Shown here piece after piece: positions 45,293 to 56,100 of a stretch of DNA of 64,000 bases (within the stretch, counting starts at the first letter, position 1; every line of letters starts with the position of its first letter). Source of the DNA: CAZQXD01 sp964597315 (GTDB taxonomy: Bacteria; Pseudomonadota; Gammaproteobacteria; Competibacterales; Competibacteraceae); NCBI GenBank assembly GCA_964597315.1, contig CAZQXD010000005.1:43924-107923 (forward strand), read 5' to 3'. Under the pieces are notes generated by a model. The model saw nothing but the letters and a program-made list of their open reading frames with translations. It did no database searches and was not told the origin of the DNA. The translations under genes were made by a program, and so were the position numbers.

Positions 45293-46750
45293 CTAGTTCT
45301 CTTCGTGCCAGGTCAGTTCATCACGGCCGATCAACACGGTGCTGGCGGTCGGTCCCCAGGTGCCGGCGATATAGCTCTTGGGTTTCTCGGTGGATTGTTC
45401 CCAAGCCTGGAGGATCGGCTCGATCCAGCGCCAGGCGGCGTCCAACTCGTCACGGCGCATGAACAGGGTCAGGTTGCCGCGGATGACGTCCATCAGCAGT
45501 CGCTCGTAGGCTTCCATCTGCCGGGTCTTGAAGGTTTCCGCAAAGTCCAGGTTCAGGGCCACGGGCAGCAGTTTCATTTCGTCCCCCGGCGCTTTGGCCT
45601 GGAGGAATAAGCGCACCCACTCATCGGGCTGGAGACGGATCACCAGCCGGTTGGCCTGGCCCGCCGCGTCCCCGAAGATGGAATGGGGCACTTCCCGGAA
45701 GGTGATGACCACTTCCGAGACCCGCTCCTGGAGGCGCTTGCCGGTACGGATATAAAACGGTACGCCTGCCCAGCGCCAGGTGTCGATCTCGGCTCTGAGG
45801 GCCACGAAGGTTTCGTTGTGGCTGTCCGGGTCGATACCTTTCTCATCTAGATAGCCCGGGACCGGTTGACCGCCGATGGCGCCCGCCTTGTACTGGCCGC
45901 GGACAGTTTTCTGAGCCACCTCGGCGCCGGTCAGGGGGCGCAGGGCGCGCAGCACCTTGAGCTTCTCGTCGCGCACCGCGTCGGGATGGATGTTGATAGG
46001 TGGCTCCATGGCCAGGATACACAGCAGTTGCAGCAGGTGGTTCTGCACCATGTCTCGCAGCGCCCCGGTGCGGTCGTAGAACTCGCCCCGTTTCTCCACG
46101 CCGATCTGCTCGGCTACGGTGATCTGTACGTCTCTTATCCAGCCCCGCCGCCAGAGTGGCTCGAACAAGGCGTTGCCGAAGCGCAGGGCCATCAGGTTCT
46201 GGACGGTTTCCTTGCCCAGGTAATGGTCAATGCGATAAATCTGGTCTTCGGCGAACACCGCGCCTACTTCTTCGTTGATCTGCTGGGCGGAGGCCAGGTC
46301 CCGGCCCAGGGGCTTTTCCAGCACCACCCGGGACTGGGGGGTTACCAGTTCCGCCGCCGCCAGTTGTTGGCAGATGCTGGAAAACAGGGTCGGGGCGGTA
46401 GACAGGTAAAATACTCGGATCCGTTCCCGATCGCTGTTCAGCAATTCGGCCAGGCGGCGGAAATCATCGGGATTGCCGGCATCCACCTGGAGATAGTCCA
46501 GGCGCGGCTTGAAATCGTCCCAATCGCTTTGGGTGAACTCGTCGGCTTTCAGGAATTTGCCCAGGGCTTCCTCGGCCATGGCCTGGAAGTCGTCGCGGCT
46601 CATCCCGGAGCGGGCCACGCCGATGACCCGGCCCTGTTCAGGCAACTGGCCGTCCTTATGGCGGCGATACATGGCCGGCAGCAGCTTGCGCAGGGAGAGA
46701 TCACCGCTGCCGCCGAAAATAACCAGGTCGAAAGGGGATACGGGAAGCAT
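45293..46750 (-). CDS. zwf: Glucose-6-phosphate 1-dehydrogenase
   Basis: 485 aa. It has the Rossmann loop VIFGGSGDLSLRKLLPAMY, the active-site RIDHYLGKETVQNLMALRF and the FYIRTGKRL motif. It oxidises glucose-6-phosphate to 6-phosphogluconolactone, the entry to the Entner-Doudoroff and pentose phosphate routes. RBS AGAGGAA precedes the ATG. A HexR-like operator lies about 85 bp upstream. Confidence 0.96.
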   Translation of the reverse strand: MLPVSPFDLVIFGGSGDLSLRKLLPAMYRRHKDGQLPEQGRVIGVARSGMSRDDFQAMAEEALGKFLKADEFTQSDWDDFKPRLDYLQVDAGNPDDFRRLAELLNSDRERIRVFYLSTAPTLFSSICQQLAAAELVTPQSRVVLEKPLGRDLASAQQINEEVGAVFAEDQIYRIDHYLGKETVQNLMALRFGNALFEPLWRRGWIRDVQITVAEQIGVEKRGEFYDRTGALRDMVQNHLLQLLCILAMEPPINIHPDAVRDEKLKVLRALRPLTGAEVAQKTVRGQYKAGAIGGQPVPGYLDEKGIDPDSHNETFVALRAEIDTWRWAGVPFYIRTGKRLQERVSEVVITFREVPHSIFGDAAGQANRLVIRLQPDEWVRLFLQAKAPGDEMKLLPVALNLDFAETFKTRQMEAYERLLMDVIRGNLTLFMRRDELDAAWRWIEPILQAWEQSTEKPKSYIAGTWGPTASTVLIGRDELTWHEEN

Positions 46751-47153
46751 GGCACTATTCCTCTAAAGGGGAGGTAGTCGGTATATCCAGTATATCTAGC
46801 AATATCCAGGATGCATCCAGTTCGGGCGGTAATGTACCAAAACTACATAAATTTGCAAGTATTTAAAGAATACAATAGTCGAGAGTACTGAAACACTGAT
46901 CGATTTGTATCGAAAAATACTAATAAGTATCTTATATTAAATAAATTTTTTAAATTTAAGCAATAATATCTAGCAGCTTTTTTTAGGTAATCTGACTACA
47001 TCCCCAGTGTGTTCTATGCTTCAGTATACATTCACGACTTTATGGCCCGAGAACGGGCAGTCGTGGCACTATCCACCCGAGCAGCCCGCGATCCGGCGCT
47101 TCTGGGGGCCGGGTAATACTTCAAGCACGCAAACCATCGGGGAGATGATATTC
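46751..47153. promoter_or_regulatory. AT-rich divergent regulatory region between zwf and glgB
   Basis: About 400 bp with no supported gene and a marked drop in GC against the surrounding genes. It holds the HexR-like box at 46833-46847, a second dyad GTATT-TAAAG-AATAC at 46859-46873, a run of AT-rich sequence (46920-46990) suited to promoters or DNA bending, and the glgB RBS GGGGAG at 47139-47144. An open frame from 47007 joins glgB but lacks glgB-like sequence and is not counted. Confidence 0.65.
46833..46847. promoter_or_regulatory. HexR-like operator
   Basis: TGTACCAAAACTACA (minus strand TGTAGTTTTGGTACA) fits the TGTA-N7-TACA HexR palindrome, with a TGTAGTTTT half close to the published consensus. 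It lies between zwf and glgB, where it could control both. The regulator gene is downstream of zwf. Confidence 0.7.
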
Positions 47154-49328
47154 ATGAGCGACTCTACACATGCCATGTTTGAGGCTGTTGCCAGCGGCGA
47201 TTGCCATGACCCTTTTGCTGTTTTGGGGCCACATCAGGATAAGCAGGGCTGGGTGCTGCGCAGTTTCCAGCCCTATGCCAAGTCAGTGGAATTGGTGGAC
47301 GGTGACGGGGACCGGTTGGCGGAGATGAAGCGAGTCCATTCCGCCGGTATCTTCGAAGCCCGCCTCAAAAAACCGCCCCAACGCTACCGGCTGAGGCTAG
47401 ACGATGGCGCCGAGAAGCGAGAAGTGGAAGAGACTTACCGATTCCCGTCCCTTTTGGGGGATATGGACCGGTATCTGATGGCCGAGGGCACCCATCTGAA
47501 ACTCTATGAAAAGCTGGGCGCCCAACCCACCGAGATTGATGGCGTCGAGGGGGTGTATTTCGCGGTCTGGGCCCCCAACGCCCGGCGGGTTAGCGTGGTG
47601 GGACCGTTCAACAACTGGGACGGCCGGGCGAACCCCATGCGCAACCATCCCAGTAATGGGGTATGGGACTTGTTCGTCCCCGGGATCGGTCCGGGTGAAC
47701 TGTACAAATACGAGATCAAGGGACCTAGCGGCCACCTATTGCCCCTCAAGGCCGACCCCTTTGGTCGCCGCCACGAGCCGCCTCCGGGCAACGCCTCTAT
47801 CGTTCCCGCCAACCGGGAGATGCAGTGGAGCGACGCCTCGTGGATGGAGGAGCGATCCGCCAAGAACAATTTGGACGCCCCCGTTGCCGTCTATGAGGTG
47901 CATCTAAATTCCTGGAAGCGCAAAGAAGGCAACGAGATGCTCAGCTACCAGGAATTGGCCGACGATCTGATCCCCTACGTCAAGGAGATGGGGTATACCC
48001 ATCTGGAACTGCTGCCCATTTCGGAGCATCCCTTCGACGGCTCCTGGGGCTATCAGCCCATCGGCATGTTCGCCCCCACTTACCGCTTCGGCCAGCCCCG
48101 GGACTTCAAGCAGTTCGTGGACCGCTGCCACAAGGAGGGCATCAGCCTGATCGTCGATTGGGTGCCCGCCCACTTCCCCCGGGATGCCCATGGGTTAGGA
48201 GAGTTCGACGGTTCCCATTTATATGAGCATGCCGATCCCCGCAAGGGCGCCCATATGGACTGGGGCACGCTAATTTTTAATTTCGGCCGTAACGAAGTGG
48301 TCAATTATCTGCTGTCCAACGCCCTGTTCTGGCTGGAGGAATACCATATTGACGCGCTGCGGGTGGACGCCGTGGCCTCCATGCTGTACCTGGACTACTC
48401 CCGTAAGGCCGGGGAGTGGGTGCCCAACGAGCATGGGGGCAATGAGAATCTGGAAGCCGTGTCCTTCATGCGTAAGATGAACGAGTTCGTCCATCAGCAA
48501 GGTGGGGTGACCATGGCCGAGGAATCCACCGCCTGGCCCATGGTGTCTCGGCCCACCTATCTGGGGGGGCTGGGCTTCACCTATAAATGGAATATGGGCT
48601 GGATGCACGACACCCTGGAATACATCAAGGAGGACCCCATCCACCGCAAGTATCATCAGGATAAGCTGACCTTTGGTTTGCTGTACGCCTTTACCGAAAA
48701 CTTCATCCTGCCCCTGTCCCATGACGAAGTGGTCCACGGCAAGGGTTCCATCCTGGGGCGGATGCCTGGGGACAACTGGCAACGTTTCGCTAATCTGCGT
48801 CTGTATTACTCTTTTATGTATGGCCATCCTGGCAAGAAACTCTTGTTCATGGGCGGGGAGTTCGGCCAGGAGCAGGAATGGAACTACCAGTACAGCCTGG
48901 ACTGGCATTTGCTGGAAAACCCCCTGCACAAGGGCGTCCAGACCCTAGTCAAGGATCTCAACCGGGTTTATACCGCCAATCCCGCCCTTTATGAGGTGGA
49001 TTTCGACGCCGCTGGTTTCGAGTGGATCGACGCCTCGGATCGGGAAAACTGCGTGATTTCCTTTGTTCGCAAGGCCAAGGACCCCGACGATTTTCTGGTG
49101 ATTGTGTGCAATTTCACCCCCGTGGTCCGAGAGAAGTACCGGATCGGCGTTCCCAAGGCCGGAACCTATCGGGAGATTTTCAATAGCGATAACTCGGAGT
49201 ACGGGGGCAGCAACGTGACCAATAGCGGCGATCTGGCCAGCGAGGATGTGACCACCCATGGTCGGCCGGCGTCCCTGGTGCTGACCCTGCCGCCCCTAGG
49301 GGCTATGATTCTGAAACCCGAGGGCTAA
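47154..49328 (+). CDS. glgB: 1,4-alpha-glucan branching enzyme
   Basis: 724 aa from ATG 47154 (RBS GGGGAG). An N-terminal branching-enzyme domain (DPFAVLGPHQDKQGWVLRSF) and CBM48 (GVYFAVWAPNARRVSVVGPF) precede the GH13 barrel: WGYQPIGMFAPTYRFG, nucleophile in DALRVDAVASMLYLDYSRK, acid/base Glu in TMAEESTAWP, and LSHDEVVHGKGS. It introduces alpha-1,6 branches into glucan made by GlgA or GlgE. It opens the plus-strand block that contains GlgE and TreS. Confidence 0.96.
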   Translation: MSDSTHAMFEAVASGDCHDPFAVLGPHQDKQGWVLRSFQPYAKSVELVDGDGDRLAEMKRVHSAGIFEARLKKPPQRYRLRLDDGAEKREVEETYRFPSLLGDMDRYLMAEGTHLKLYEKLGAQPTEIDGVEGVYFAVWAPNARRVSVVGPFNNWDGRANPMRNHPSNGVWDLFVPGIGPGELYKYEIKGPSGHLLPLKADPFGRRHEPPPGNASIVPANREMQWSDASWMEERSAKNNLDAPVAVYEVHLNSWKRKEGNEMLSYQELADDLIPYVKEMGYTHLELLPISEHPFDGSWGYQPIGMFAPTYRFGQPRDFKQFVDRCHKEGISLIVDWVPAHFPRDAHGLGEFDGSHLYEHADPRKGAHMDWGTLIFNFGRNEVVNYLLSNALFWLEEYHIDALRVDAVASMLYLDYSRKAGEWVPNEHGGNENLEAVSFMRKMNEFVHQQGGVTMAEESTAWPMVSRPTYLGGLGFTYKWNMGWMHDTLEYIKEDPIHRKYHQDKLTFGLLYAFTENFILPLSHDEVVHGKGSILGRMPGDNWQRFANLRLYYSFMYGHPGKKLLFMGGEFGQEQEWNYQYSLDWHLLENPLHKGVQTLVKDLNRVYTANPALYEVDFDAAGFEWIDASDRENCVISFVRKAKDPDDFLVIVCNFTPVVREKYRIGVPKAGTYREIFNSDNSEYGGSNVTNSGDLASEDVTTHGRPASLVLTLPPLGAMILKPEG

Positions 49329-49364
49329 GCTCGCTGCTTCAAGTTCGGGGATAATCCTGACGAT

Positions 49365-49398
49365 AAATCGACCGGGGCGGCTTAGCCCCGGTCGATTT
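49365..49398 (+). terminator. Rho-independent-type terminator after glgB
   Basis: A perfect 14-bp stem (AAATCGACCGGGGC / GCCCCGGTCGATTT) with a 6-base loop. The T/A-rich stem base gives U-rich exits in both directions. It separates glgB from nhaA. Confidence 0.75.
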
Positions 49399-49418
49399 CG
49401 CTACCTGACGGAGTGTCC

Positions 49419-50804
49419 ATGCAGCATCCCCAAGACGATGGTTATCTCAAGCCCTGGGAACGCGCTTTTAACCGGGTGCTTACCCCTTTCGATGAATTCA
49501 TCCACGCCAAGTCCTCCAGCGGTGTCTTGCTGATGGTCTGTACAGTGGTGGCCCTGCTGATCGCCAACTCGGACTGGGCCGAGGGTTATGCCCACCTGCT
49601 GCACACTCATTTGACCCTCAGCCTGGGTAGCTGGACCCTAGATCACACCTTGCATCATTGGATCAACGATGGGCTGATGGCCTTGTTCTTCGTGCTGGTG
49701 GGTTTAGAAATCAAGCGGGAAGTGCTGGTGGGGGAATTATCCGACCCCCGGCAAGCGGTTCTACCCATTTTCGCCGCCGTGGGGGGGATGGTGGTGCCGG
49801 CCCTGTTCTACGTCGCTGTTAACGTCGGCGGCCCCGGCATAGACGGCTGGGGGGTGCCCATGGCCACGGACATCGCCTTCGCCGTGGGGGTGCTGGTGCT
49901 GGTGGGCAGCCGGGTGCCCAAGGCCCTGTTCACGTTTCTGGTGGCTTTGGCCATTGTGGATGATCTGGGGGCGGTACTGGTGATCGCCGTGTTCTATACG
50001 GAGCAGATCCATTGGGGCGCCCTGGGCGTGGCGGCTTTGCTGGTGGGTGTGTTGGTGTCTCTCAACCTGGGAGGGATTCGTCGCAGTATCCCCTATATTC
50101 TGGTGGGCCTGCTGCTATGGCTGGCGCTGATGAAATCCGGGGTTCACGCCACCCTGGCCGGGGTACTCACCGCCCTGACCATTCCGGCCCGTTCCAAATA
50201 CGAGCCGGGCCGGTTCAGTTTTCTGGTGCGGGATGTCATGGACCGCTTCGATGCCACGCGCCGCACCGGCGACGAGAACCCCATGCGCAATCAGGAACTG
50301 CGGGCCATTCTCCAGACCCTGGAAAACGGCGTCTATAAAGTGCAAACCCCTTTACAGCGCATGGAGCACAGCTTGCATATACCGGTATCGTTTTTGATCA
50401 TTCCCCTGTTCGCCCTGGCCAATGCTGGCATCCCCATCGTGCTGGACGACTTGGCGGCGATGCTGGCCGAACCGGTCACCCTGGGAGTGATGCTGGGTCT
50501 GGTGCTGGGCAAGCCCCTCGGCATCGCCGGTTGCGTCTGGCTGGCGTTGCGCCAAGGCTGGGGGCAACTCCCTCCCGCCTGCACCCTACAACATATCATC
50601 GGAGCGGGGCTGCTGGGGGGGATCGGCTTCACCATGTCCATTTTCATCTCCGAACTGGGTTTCAAAGGCCAGGAGGAGACCCTGATCATGGCCAAGACCG
50701 GGGTGTTGTTCGCCTCCCTGGTTGCCGGGGTCGGCGGTTGTCTGTGGCTGTTGCTGGTGGCCCGTCCCGCGCCCACGACGCAAAGAGCGACCCAGGGGGC
50801 GTGA
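49419..50804 (+). CDS. nhaA: Na+/H+ antiporter NhaA
   Basis: 461 aa with about 12 membrane segments. NhaA signatures are GLEIKREVLVGEL, the ion-binding ATDIAFAVGVLVLVGSRVP and the VDDLGAVLVIAVFYTEQ pair of Asp. The ATG at 49419 is preferred over an upstream GTG. The C-terminus is slightly extended. It exports Na+ and helps pH homeostasis; its place between glgB and glgE parallels the antiporter-trehalose coupling at 20205-25424. Confidence 0.94.
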   Translation: MQHPQDDGYLKPWERAFNRVLTPFDEFIHAKSSSGVLLMVCTVVALLIANSDWAEGYAHLLHTHLTLSLGSWTLDHTLHHWINDGLMALFFVLVGLEIKREVLVGELSDPRQAVLPIFAAVGGMVVPALFYVAVNVGGPGIDGWGVPMATDIAFAVGVLVLVGSRVPKALFTFLVALAIVDDLGAVLVIAVFYTEQIHWGALGVAALLVGVLVSLNLGGIRRSIPYILVGLLLWLALMKSGVHATLAGVLTALTIPARSKYEPGRFSFLVRDVMDRFDATRRTGDENPMRNQELRAILQTLENGVYKVQTPLQRMEHSLHIPVSFLIIPLFALANAGIPIVLDDLAAMLAEPVTLGVMLGLVLGKPLGIAGCVWLALRQGWGQLPPACTLQHIIGAGLLGGIGFTMSIFISELGFKGQEETLIMAKTGVLFASLVAGVGGCLWLLLVARPAPTTQRATQGA

Positions 50805-50967
50805 GGCTGGCGAGTGGCGGGAGGCCCTGCTGGCCCTGACTCTGCACGACAGTCTGGGCGATTACTGATCCGGCAAGCCTGAGCGCGGTCGGTAGCCTAT
50901 GTTTTCCAGGCTGGCTTTCTATACTTCACGGATAATCCGAGCCGTGACAACCACACGCTAAGTTTTC

Positions 50968-51010
50968 TTGTGCGCCGTCTGGAAACGTCTTTTCCCTGGG
51001 CGGCGCACAA
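50968..51010. promoter_or_regulatory. Long imperfect hairpin in the glgE leader
   Basis: Arms TTGTGCGCCGTC (50968-50979) and GGCGGCGCACAA (50999-51010) match at 11 of 12 positions around a 19-base loop, ending 38 bp before the glgE ATG. It may be a terminator-like element for the preceding transcript or an mRNA leader structure. Confidence 0.4.
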
Positions 51011-51048
51011 TCGGTTTTATCGCACTTTAAGCCCAAGAGGTCATCTCC

Positions 51049-53046
51049 ATGCCCAAAATCAACGTTAACAACGATGGCCGCCAGCGGGCAGTCATCGAGA
51101 CCGTCACACCCCAAGTGGATGGCGGTCGATTCCCCATCAAGCGTACCGTGGGAGAGACCGTGGTTGTGGAGGCCGACTGTTTCGCCGAGGGCCACGACCA
51201 AATCACGGTGCGGCTGCAATACCGCAAGCAGGGGGCGAAGGACTGGGAGGAAACGCCCATGCACCCCACCCATAACGACCGCTGGTGGGGGGAGTTTCCG
51301 GTCTCCGAGTTGGGTCGCTATGACTATACGGTGACGGCCTGGGTGGACGGCTTCAAGTCCTGGCGCCACGACTTCGGTCGCCGGGAGGACCCCAAAGATA
51401 TCGAACTGGCCCTACGCATGGGCGCCGAACTGGCCGAGGCCGCTACCGGACGGGCCAAGGGGGACGATATAGCCTTTCTCAAGAACCAGACCAAGAAACT
51501 GACCGGCGACGGAGAGTTGGAGCAGCGCCGGACTCTGGCCCTGGACCCCCGGTTCGCCGAACTCATGGACCACTATCCAGATCGGCGCCACGCCTCCCGC
51601 TACGAGCGGGTGCTGGAGGTCAGCGTGGATGACGAACGAGCCAGGTTCAGCTCTTGGTATGAGTTTTTCCCCCGCTCCATGGGACCGCAAGGCCAGCACG
51701 GCACCCTCAAGGATGCCGAGCGGTTTCTGCCCCATATCAAGGAACTGGGTTTCGATGTGGTGTACCTGCCTCCCATCCATCCCATCGGCCAAACCAACCG
51801 CAAGGGCCGCAACAACAGCCTGACCCCCACCCCGGAGGATACCGGCGTGCCCTGGGCCATCGGCGCCAAGGAGGGGGGCCACAAGGCCATACACTCGCAA
51901 CTGGGCACCCTGGAGGACTTCGAGAGTCTGGTGACCACCGCCAAGGCCATGGGTCTGGAAATCGCCCTGGATATTGCTTTTCAGTGCGCCCCGGACCATC
52001 CCTGGGTCAAAGCGCACCCGGAATGGTTCAGGTGGCGGCCCGACGGCACCGTCCAATACGCCGAAAACCCTCCCAAGAAATATCAGGACATCTACCCCAT
52101 CAATTTCGAGTCCAAGGACTGGGAAGGATTGTGGACCGAACTAAAAAGCGTGTTCGAGTTCTGGATCGGCAAGGGGGTACGAATTTTTCGGGTGGACAAC
52201 CCCCACACCAAGGCGTTTCCGTTCTGGGAGTGGTGCATCACCGAAATTAAAAAGCAAACCCCGGAGGCGATATTCCTGGCTGAGGCGTTCACCCGGCCCA
52301 AGGTCATGCACCGGCTGGCTAAGCTAGGCTATAGCCAGAGCTATACTTATTTCACCTGGCGCAACACCAAGTGGGAACTCATCGACTACATGACCGAGTT
52401 GACCCAGGGAGAAGGGCGGGAATACTTCCGGCCCAATTTCTGGCCCAATACCCCGGATATCCTCCACGAGTATTTACAAGTGGGCGGTCGCCCGGCCCAT
52501 ATGACCCGGCTAGTGCTGGCCGCCACCTGCACCGCCAATTACGGCATTTACGGCCCCCCTTACGAGACCTTCTACGCCAGTCCCCGCCATCATGGCAGCG
52601 AGGAATACCTGGACTCGGAGAAATACCAGATTTTCAAGTGGGACCTGGATCGTCCCGATTCCCTGGCCCAGTTCATCGGCCGGATCAACTGGATTCGCCG
52701 CTCCAACCCGGCCCTACAAGCGGACTGGAGCTGGCGAGCCCACGAAACCGATAATGGCGAGATTATCTGCTATAGCAAGCGCACCCCGGATCACTCCAAT
52801 GTGATTCTGGTGGTGGTGAACCTGGACATTCGCCATGTTCACGCCGCCTGGGTAGACCTGGACCTGGGCGAGTTGGGGGTGGACCCTCATCATCCCTTCG
52901 AAGTTCACGATCTCATCGACGACGCCCGCTATATCTGGCACGGACAGCGTAACTTCGTGCAGCTCGACCCCGGTCGGGTCCCGGCCCATATCTTCCGGGT
53001 GCGCAGCCGCACCCACACCGAGCAGGATTTTCCGACGTATTTCTAA
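51049..53046 (+). CDS. glgE: Alpha-1,4-glucan:maltose-1-phosphate maltosyltransferase
   Basis: 665 aa, typical GlgE length. The N-terminal beta domain (RWWGEFPVSELGRYDYTVTA, WVDGFKSWRHDFGRR) is followed by a GH13_3 barrel with nucleophile Asp383 (IFRVDNPHTKAFPFWEW) and acid/base Glu412 (FLAEAFTRPKVMH). It polymerises maltose-1-phosphate into alpha-1,4-glucan. The next gene makes maltose-1-phosphate, so the pathway is complete with GlgB upstream. Confidence 0.95.
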   Translation: MPKINVNNDGRQRAVIETVTPQVDGGRFPIKRTVGETVVVEADCFAEGHDQITVRLQYRKQGAKDWEETPMHPTHNDRWWGEFPVSELGRYDYTVTAWVDGFKSWRHDFGRREDPKDIELALRMGAELAEAATGRAKGDDIAFLKNQTKKLTGDGELEQRRTLALDPRFAELMDHYPDRRHASRYERVLEVSVDDERARFSSWYEFFPRSMGPQGQHGTLKDAERFLPHIKELGFDVVYLPPIHPIGQTNRKGRNNSLTPTPEDTGVPWAIGAKEGGHKAIHSQLGTLEDFESLVTTAKAMGLEIALDIAFQCAPDHPWVKAHPEWFRWRPDGTVQYAENPPKKYQDIYPINFESKDWEGLWTELKSVFEFWIGKGVRIFRVDNPHTKAFPFWEWCITEIKKQTPEAIFLAEAFTRPKVMHRLAKLGYSQSYTYFTWRNTKWELIDYMTELTQGEGREYFRPNFWPNTPDILHEYLQVGGRPAHMTRLVLAATCTANYGIYGPPYETFYASPRHHGSEEYLDSEKYQIFKWDLDRPDSLAQFIGRINWIRRSNPALQADWSWRAHETDNGEIICYSKRTPDHSNVILVVVNLDIRHVHAAWVDLDLGELGVDPHHPFEVHDLIDDARYIWHGQRNFVQLDPGRVPAHIFRVRSRTHTEQDFPTYF

Positions 53047-53108
53047 AGCATTGCAGGCCCCCGCCGGTCCGGCGGAGGCAGTGAGAATAACAGCGAGGGC
53101 ACAGCGAT

Positions 53109-56100
53109 ATGACCCAGCAAAGCGATCCGTCCTGGCAGGACGACCCCCTGTGGTACCGGGACGCCATCATTTACCAGTTGCATGTCAAGGCTTATAACGA
53201 CAGCAACCAAGATGGCTACGGTGATTTCAAGGGCCTGACCGAAAAACTGGACTATGTGCAGAGCCTGGGGGTGAACACCCTCTGGCTGCTGCCCTTTTAT
53301 CCCTCGCCCCTGCGGGACGATGGCTACGATATTGCCGATTATCATAATGTCCATCCCCAATATGGCAGCCGTCAGGATGTCAAAAACTTCATCAAAGAGG
53401 CCCATCGCCGGGGCCTAAAAGTCATTACCGAACTGGTCATCAACCACACCTCCGACCAGCACCCCTGGTTCCAGGCCGCCCGCCGCGCCCCCAAAGGCTC
53501 CAGCAAGCGGAACTTCTATGTCTGGAGCGACACCGACCAGAAATACTTGGGCACCCGGATCATCTTCACCGATACCGAGGTCTCCAACTGGACCTGGGAC
53601 CCGGTGGCCAAGCAATACTTCTGGCACCGGTTTTTCTCCCACCAGCCGGACCTAAACTTCGACAACCCCCAGGTCATGAAGGCAGTCATCAAGACCATGC
53701 GCTTCTGGCTGGACCAGGGGGTGGACGGCATGCGCCTGGACGCCATTCCCTACCTGAAAGAACGAGAGGGCACCAACAACGAGAACCTGCCCGAGACCCA
53801 TCAAGTGCTCAAGGACATGCGCGCGGCCCTGGACGAGCATTACACGGGGCGCATGTTCCTGGCCGAGGCCAACCAATGGCCGGAAGACACCCGGGATTAC
53901 TTCGGGGACGGGGACGAGTGCCAGATGGCCTATCACTTTCCCCTGATGCCCCGCATGTATATGGCCGTGGCTATGGAAGACCGTCACCCGGTCATCGACA
54001 TCATGCGCCAGACCCCGGATATCCCCGAGGGCTGCCAGTGGACGATTTTTCTACGCAACCACGACGAGCTGACCCTGGAGATGGTCACCGACAAGGAGCG
54101 GGACTATATGAACCGCACCTACGCCGCCGACCCTCGAATGCGCATCAATGTGGGCATCCGTCGGCGGCTTGCCCCGTTGATGGACAACGACGCTGACAAA
54201 ATCAAGCTGATGAACAATCTGCTGATGTCCATGCCCGGCTCCCCCATCGTCTATTACGGGGACGAGATCGGCATGGGGGACAATATTTACCTAGGGGACC
54301 GCAATGGGGTGCGTACCCCCATGCAGTGGTCCCCGGACCGCAACGCCGGTTTCAGCCGCGCCGACCCCCAGAAGCTGTATCTGCCTCCCATCATGGACCC
54401 CATTTACGGCTTCGAGGCCGTCAACGTGGAGGCCCAGAGCCGCAGCCCCTCGTCCCTGCTCAACTGGATGCGGCGGCTGATCGCAGTGCGTAAGAATTAC
54501 CGGGCCTTTGGCCGGGGCAGCCTCAAGTTCCTGCACCCTGGCAACCGCAAGATCCTGGCCTACGTACGGGAATACGAAGACGAAATTATCCTCTGCGTCA
54601 CCAACCTGTCCCGCTCCGCCCAGCCGGTGGAGTTGGACCTGGCCCGGTTCAAGGGGCGGGTGCCGGTGGAGATGATGGACCGGACGATTTTTCCGCCCAT
54701 CGGTGAGTTGCCCTATTTGCTGACCTTACAACGCTACGGTTTTTTCTGGTTTAAGCTCACCTCCATGGAGCAGGTGGATCTGCCCGCCTGGCACCACGAG
54801 CGACTGCCCCCGGCGGAGTTGCAGGTACTGGTGCTGTTCGAGGGCTGGCGGAGTTTCCAGCCGGATCAGGTGGAACGCTCCAAGCGGCCCATGGCCGAGC
54901 AGATGCTCAAGCAGTTCCAGACCGAGGTGCTGCCGCCGTTTCTGCCCACCCAGCGCTGGTTCGCCGCCAAGGGCGAGCGCATCGAATCGGCCCGGCTGCG
55001 GGAGCACGCTCCCTGGGGCGAGGGGGAGCAGCAGTGGCTACTCAGCCGGGTCACCGTGGAACTGGCCGGGGTGGAGCCTCAGCAGTATTTTCTGCCCCTG
55101 GCCATCGCCTGGGATACCGACGGCAGCGATGATCACGCCAACGACCTCTGGCCGGTGACCCTGGCCAAGGTCCGGGACCGGGCGCGGCTGGGCATTCTCT
55201 ACGACGCTTTCACCGACGAGGCGTTTTGCCGGTCCCTGGTCGTGGCCATGGGCGAAGGCCGGGAGACCTCGCTGCCGAGCGGGCGGCTGCGGTTTTCGGC
55301 CACCCGCGCCTACCGGGATCTGGCCGGTGACGACCTATCGGCCCTGCCGGTAATGCGTTCCGGGGCCGAGAGCAGCAACAGCGCCGTGGTACTGGGGGAG
55401 CGGCTGTTCCTCAAGGGTTACCGGCGGCTGCATAAAGGCGTCAATCCAGAACTGGAGATTGGCCGGTTCCTCACCGAGCATGGGGATTTCCAGCATGTGG
55501 TGCCCGTGGCTGGCGCCTTGGAATACGACAGCGACGAAGGCTTCACCGTCACCCTGGCCCTGCTGCAAGGCTACGTGGCCAACCAGGGCGACGCTTGGAC
55601 CTTCATTCTGGATTATCTCAAGCGTTTCCTGGAGGACTGCCTGCTCAAGCCCGACGAGGTCCGGGAACAGCTCGACGAGGTTCACGCCGTCAACCTGATG
55701 CTGATGAAGCTATTGGGTACCCGCACCGGCGAGTTGCACGCCGCCCTGGGGCGCCAGACCGGCAATCCAGACTTCGATCCCGAACCGGTGACCCTGAAGG
55801 AGCTGGACGCTTGGAGCGAGTCCATCCGTGACGAGGCGGTGCGCACCCTCAACCAACTGGAGCGCAACCGTGACCGGTTGCCCCAAGTGCATCAGGCCGG
55901 GGCCGATCGGCTGCTGGCGTCTATAAATGGGGTGCTGGAGCGCCTCAACACTTTCAAACCCACCGATCTGAAGGCAGCCAAGACCCGTTATCACGGTGAC
56001 TACCACTTAGGTCAGGTATTGGTGGTCGAGAACGACTTCGTAATCATTGATTTCGAGGGCGAACCCCTGCGACCCCTGGAGCAGCGTCGGTTTAAGCATT

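Noticed and set aside
47007..47153. N-terminal extension of GlgB
   Set aside because: The upstream 49 residues have no branching-enzyme character; ATG 47154 has a good RBS and a typical start.
50807..50868. Short frame reading EWREALLALTLHDSLGDY after nhaA
   Set aside because: It could be a gene tail, but no start, RBS or upstream domain supports it.
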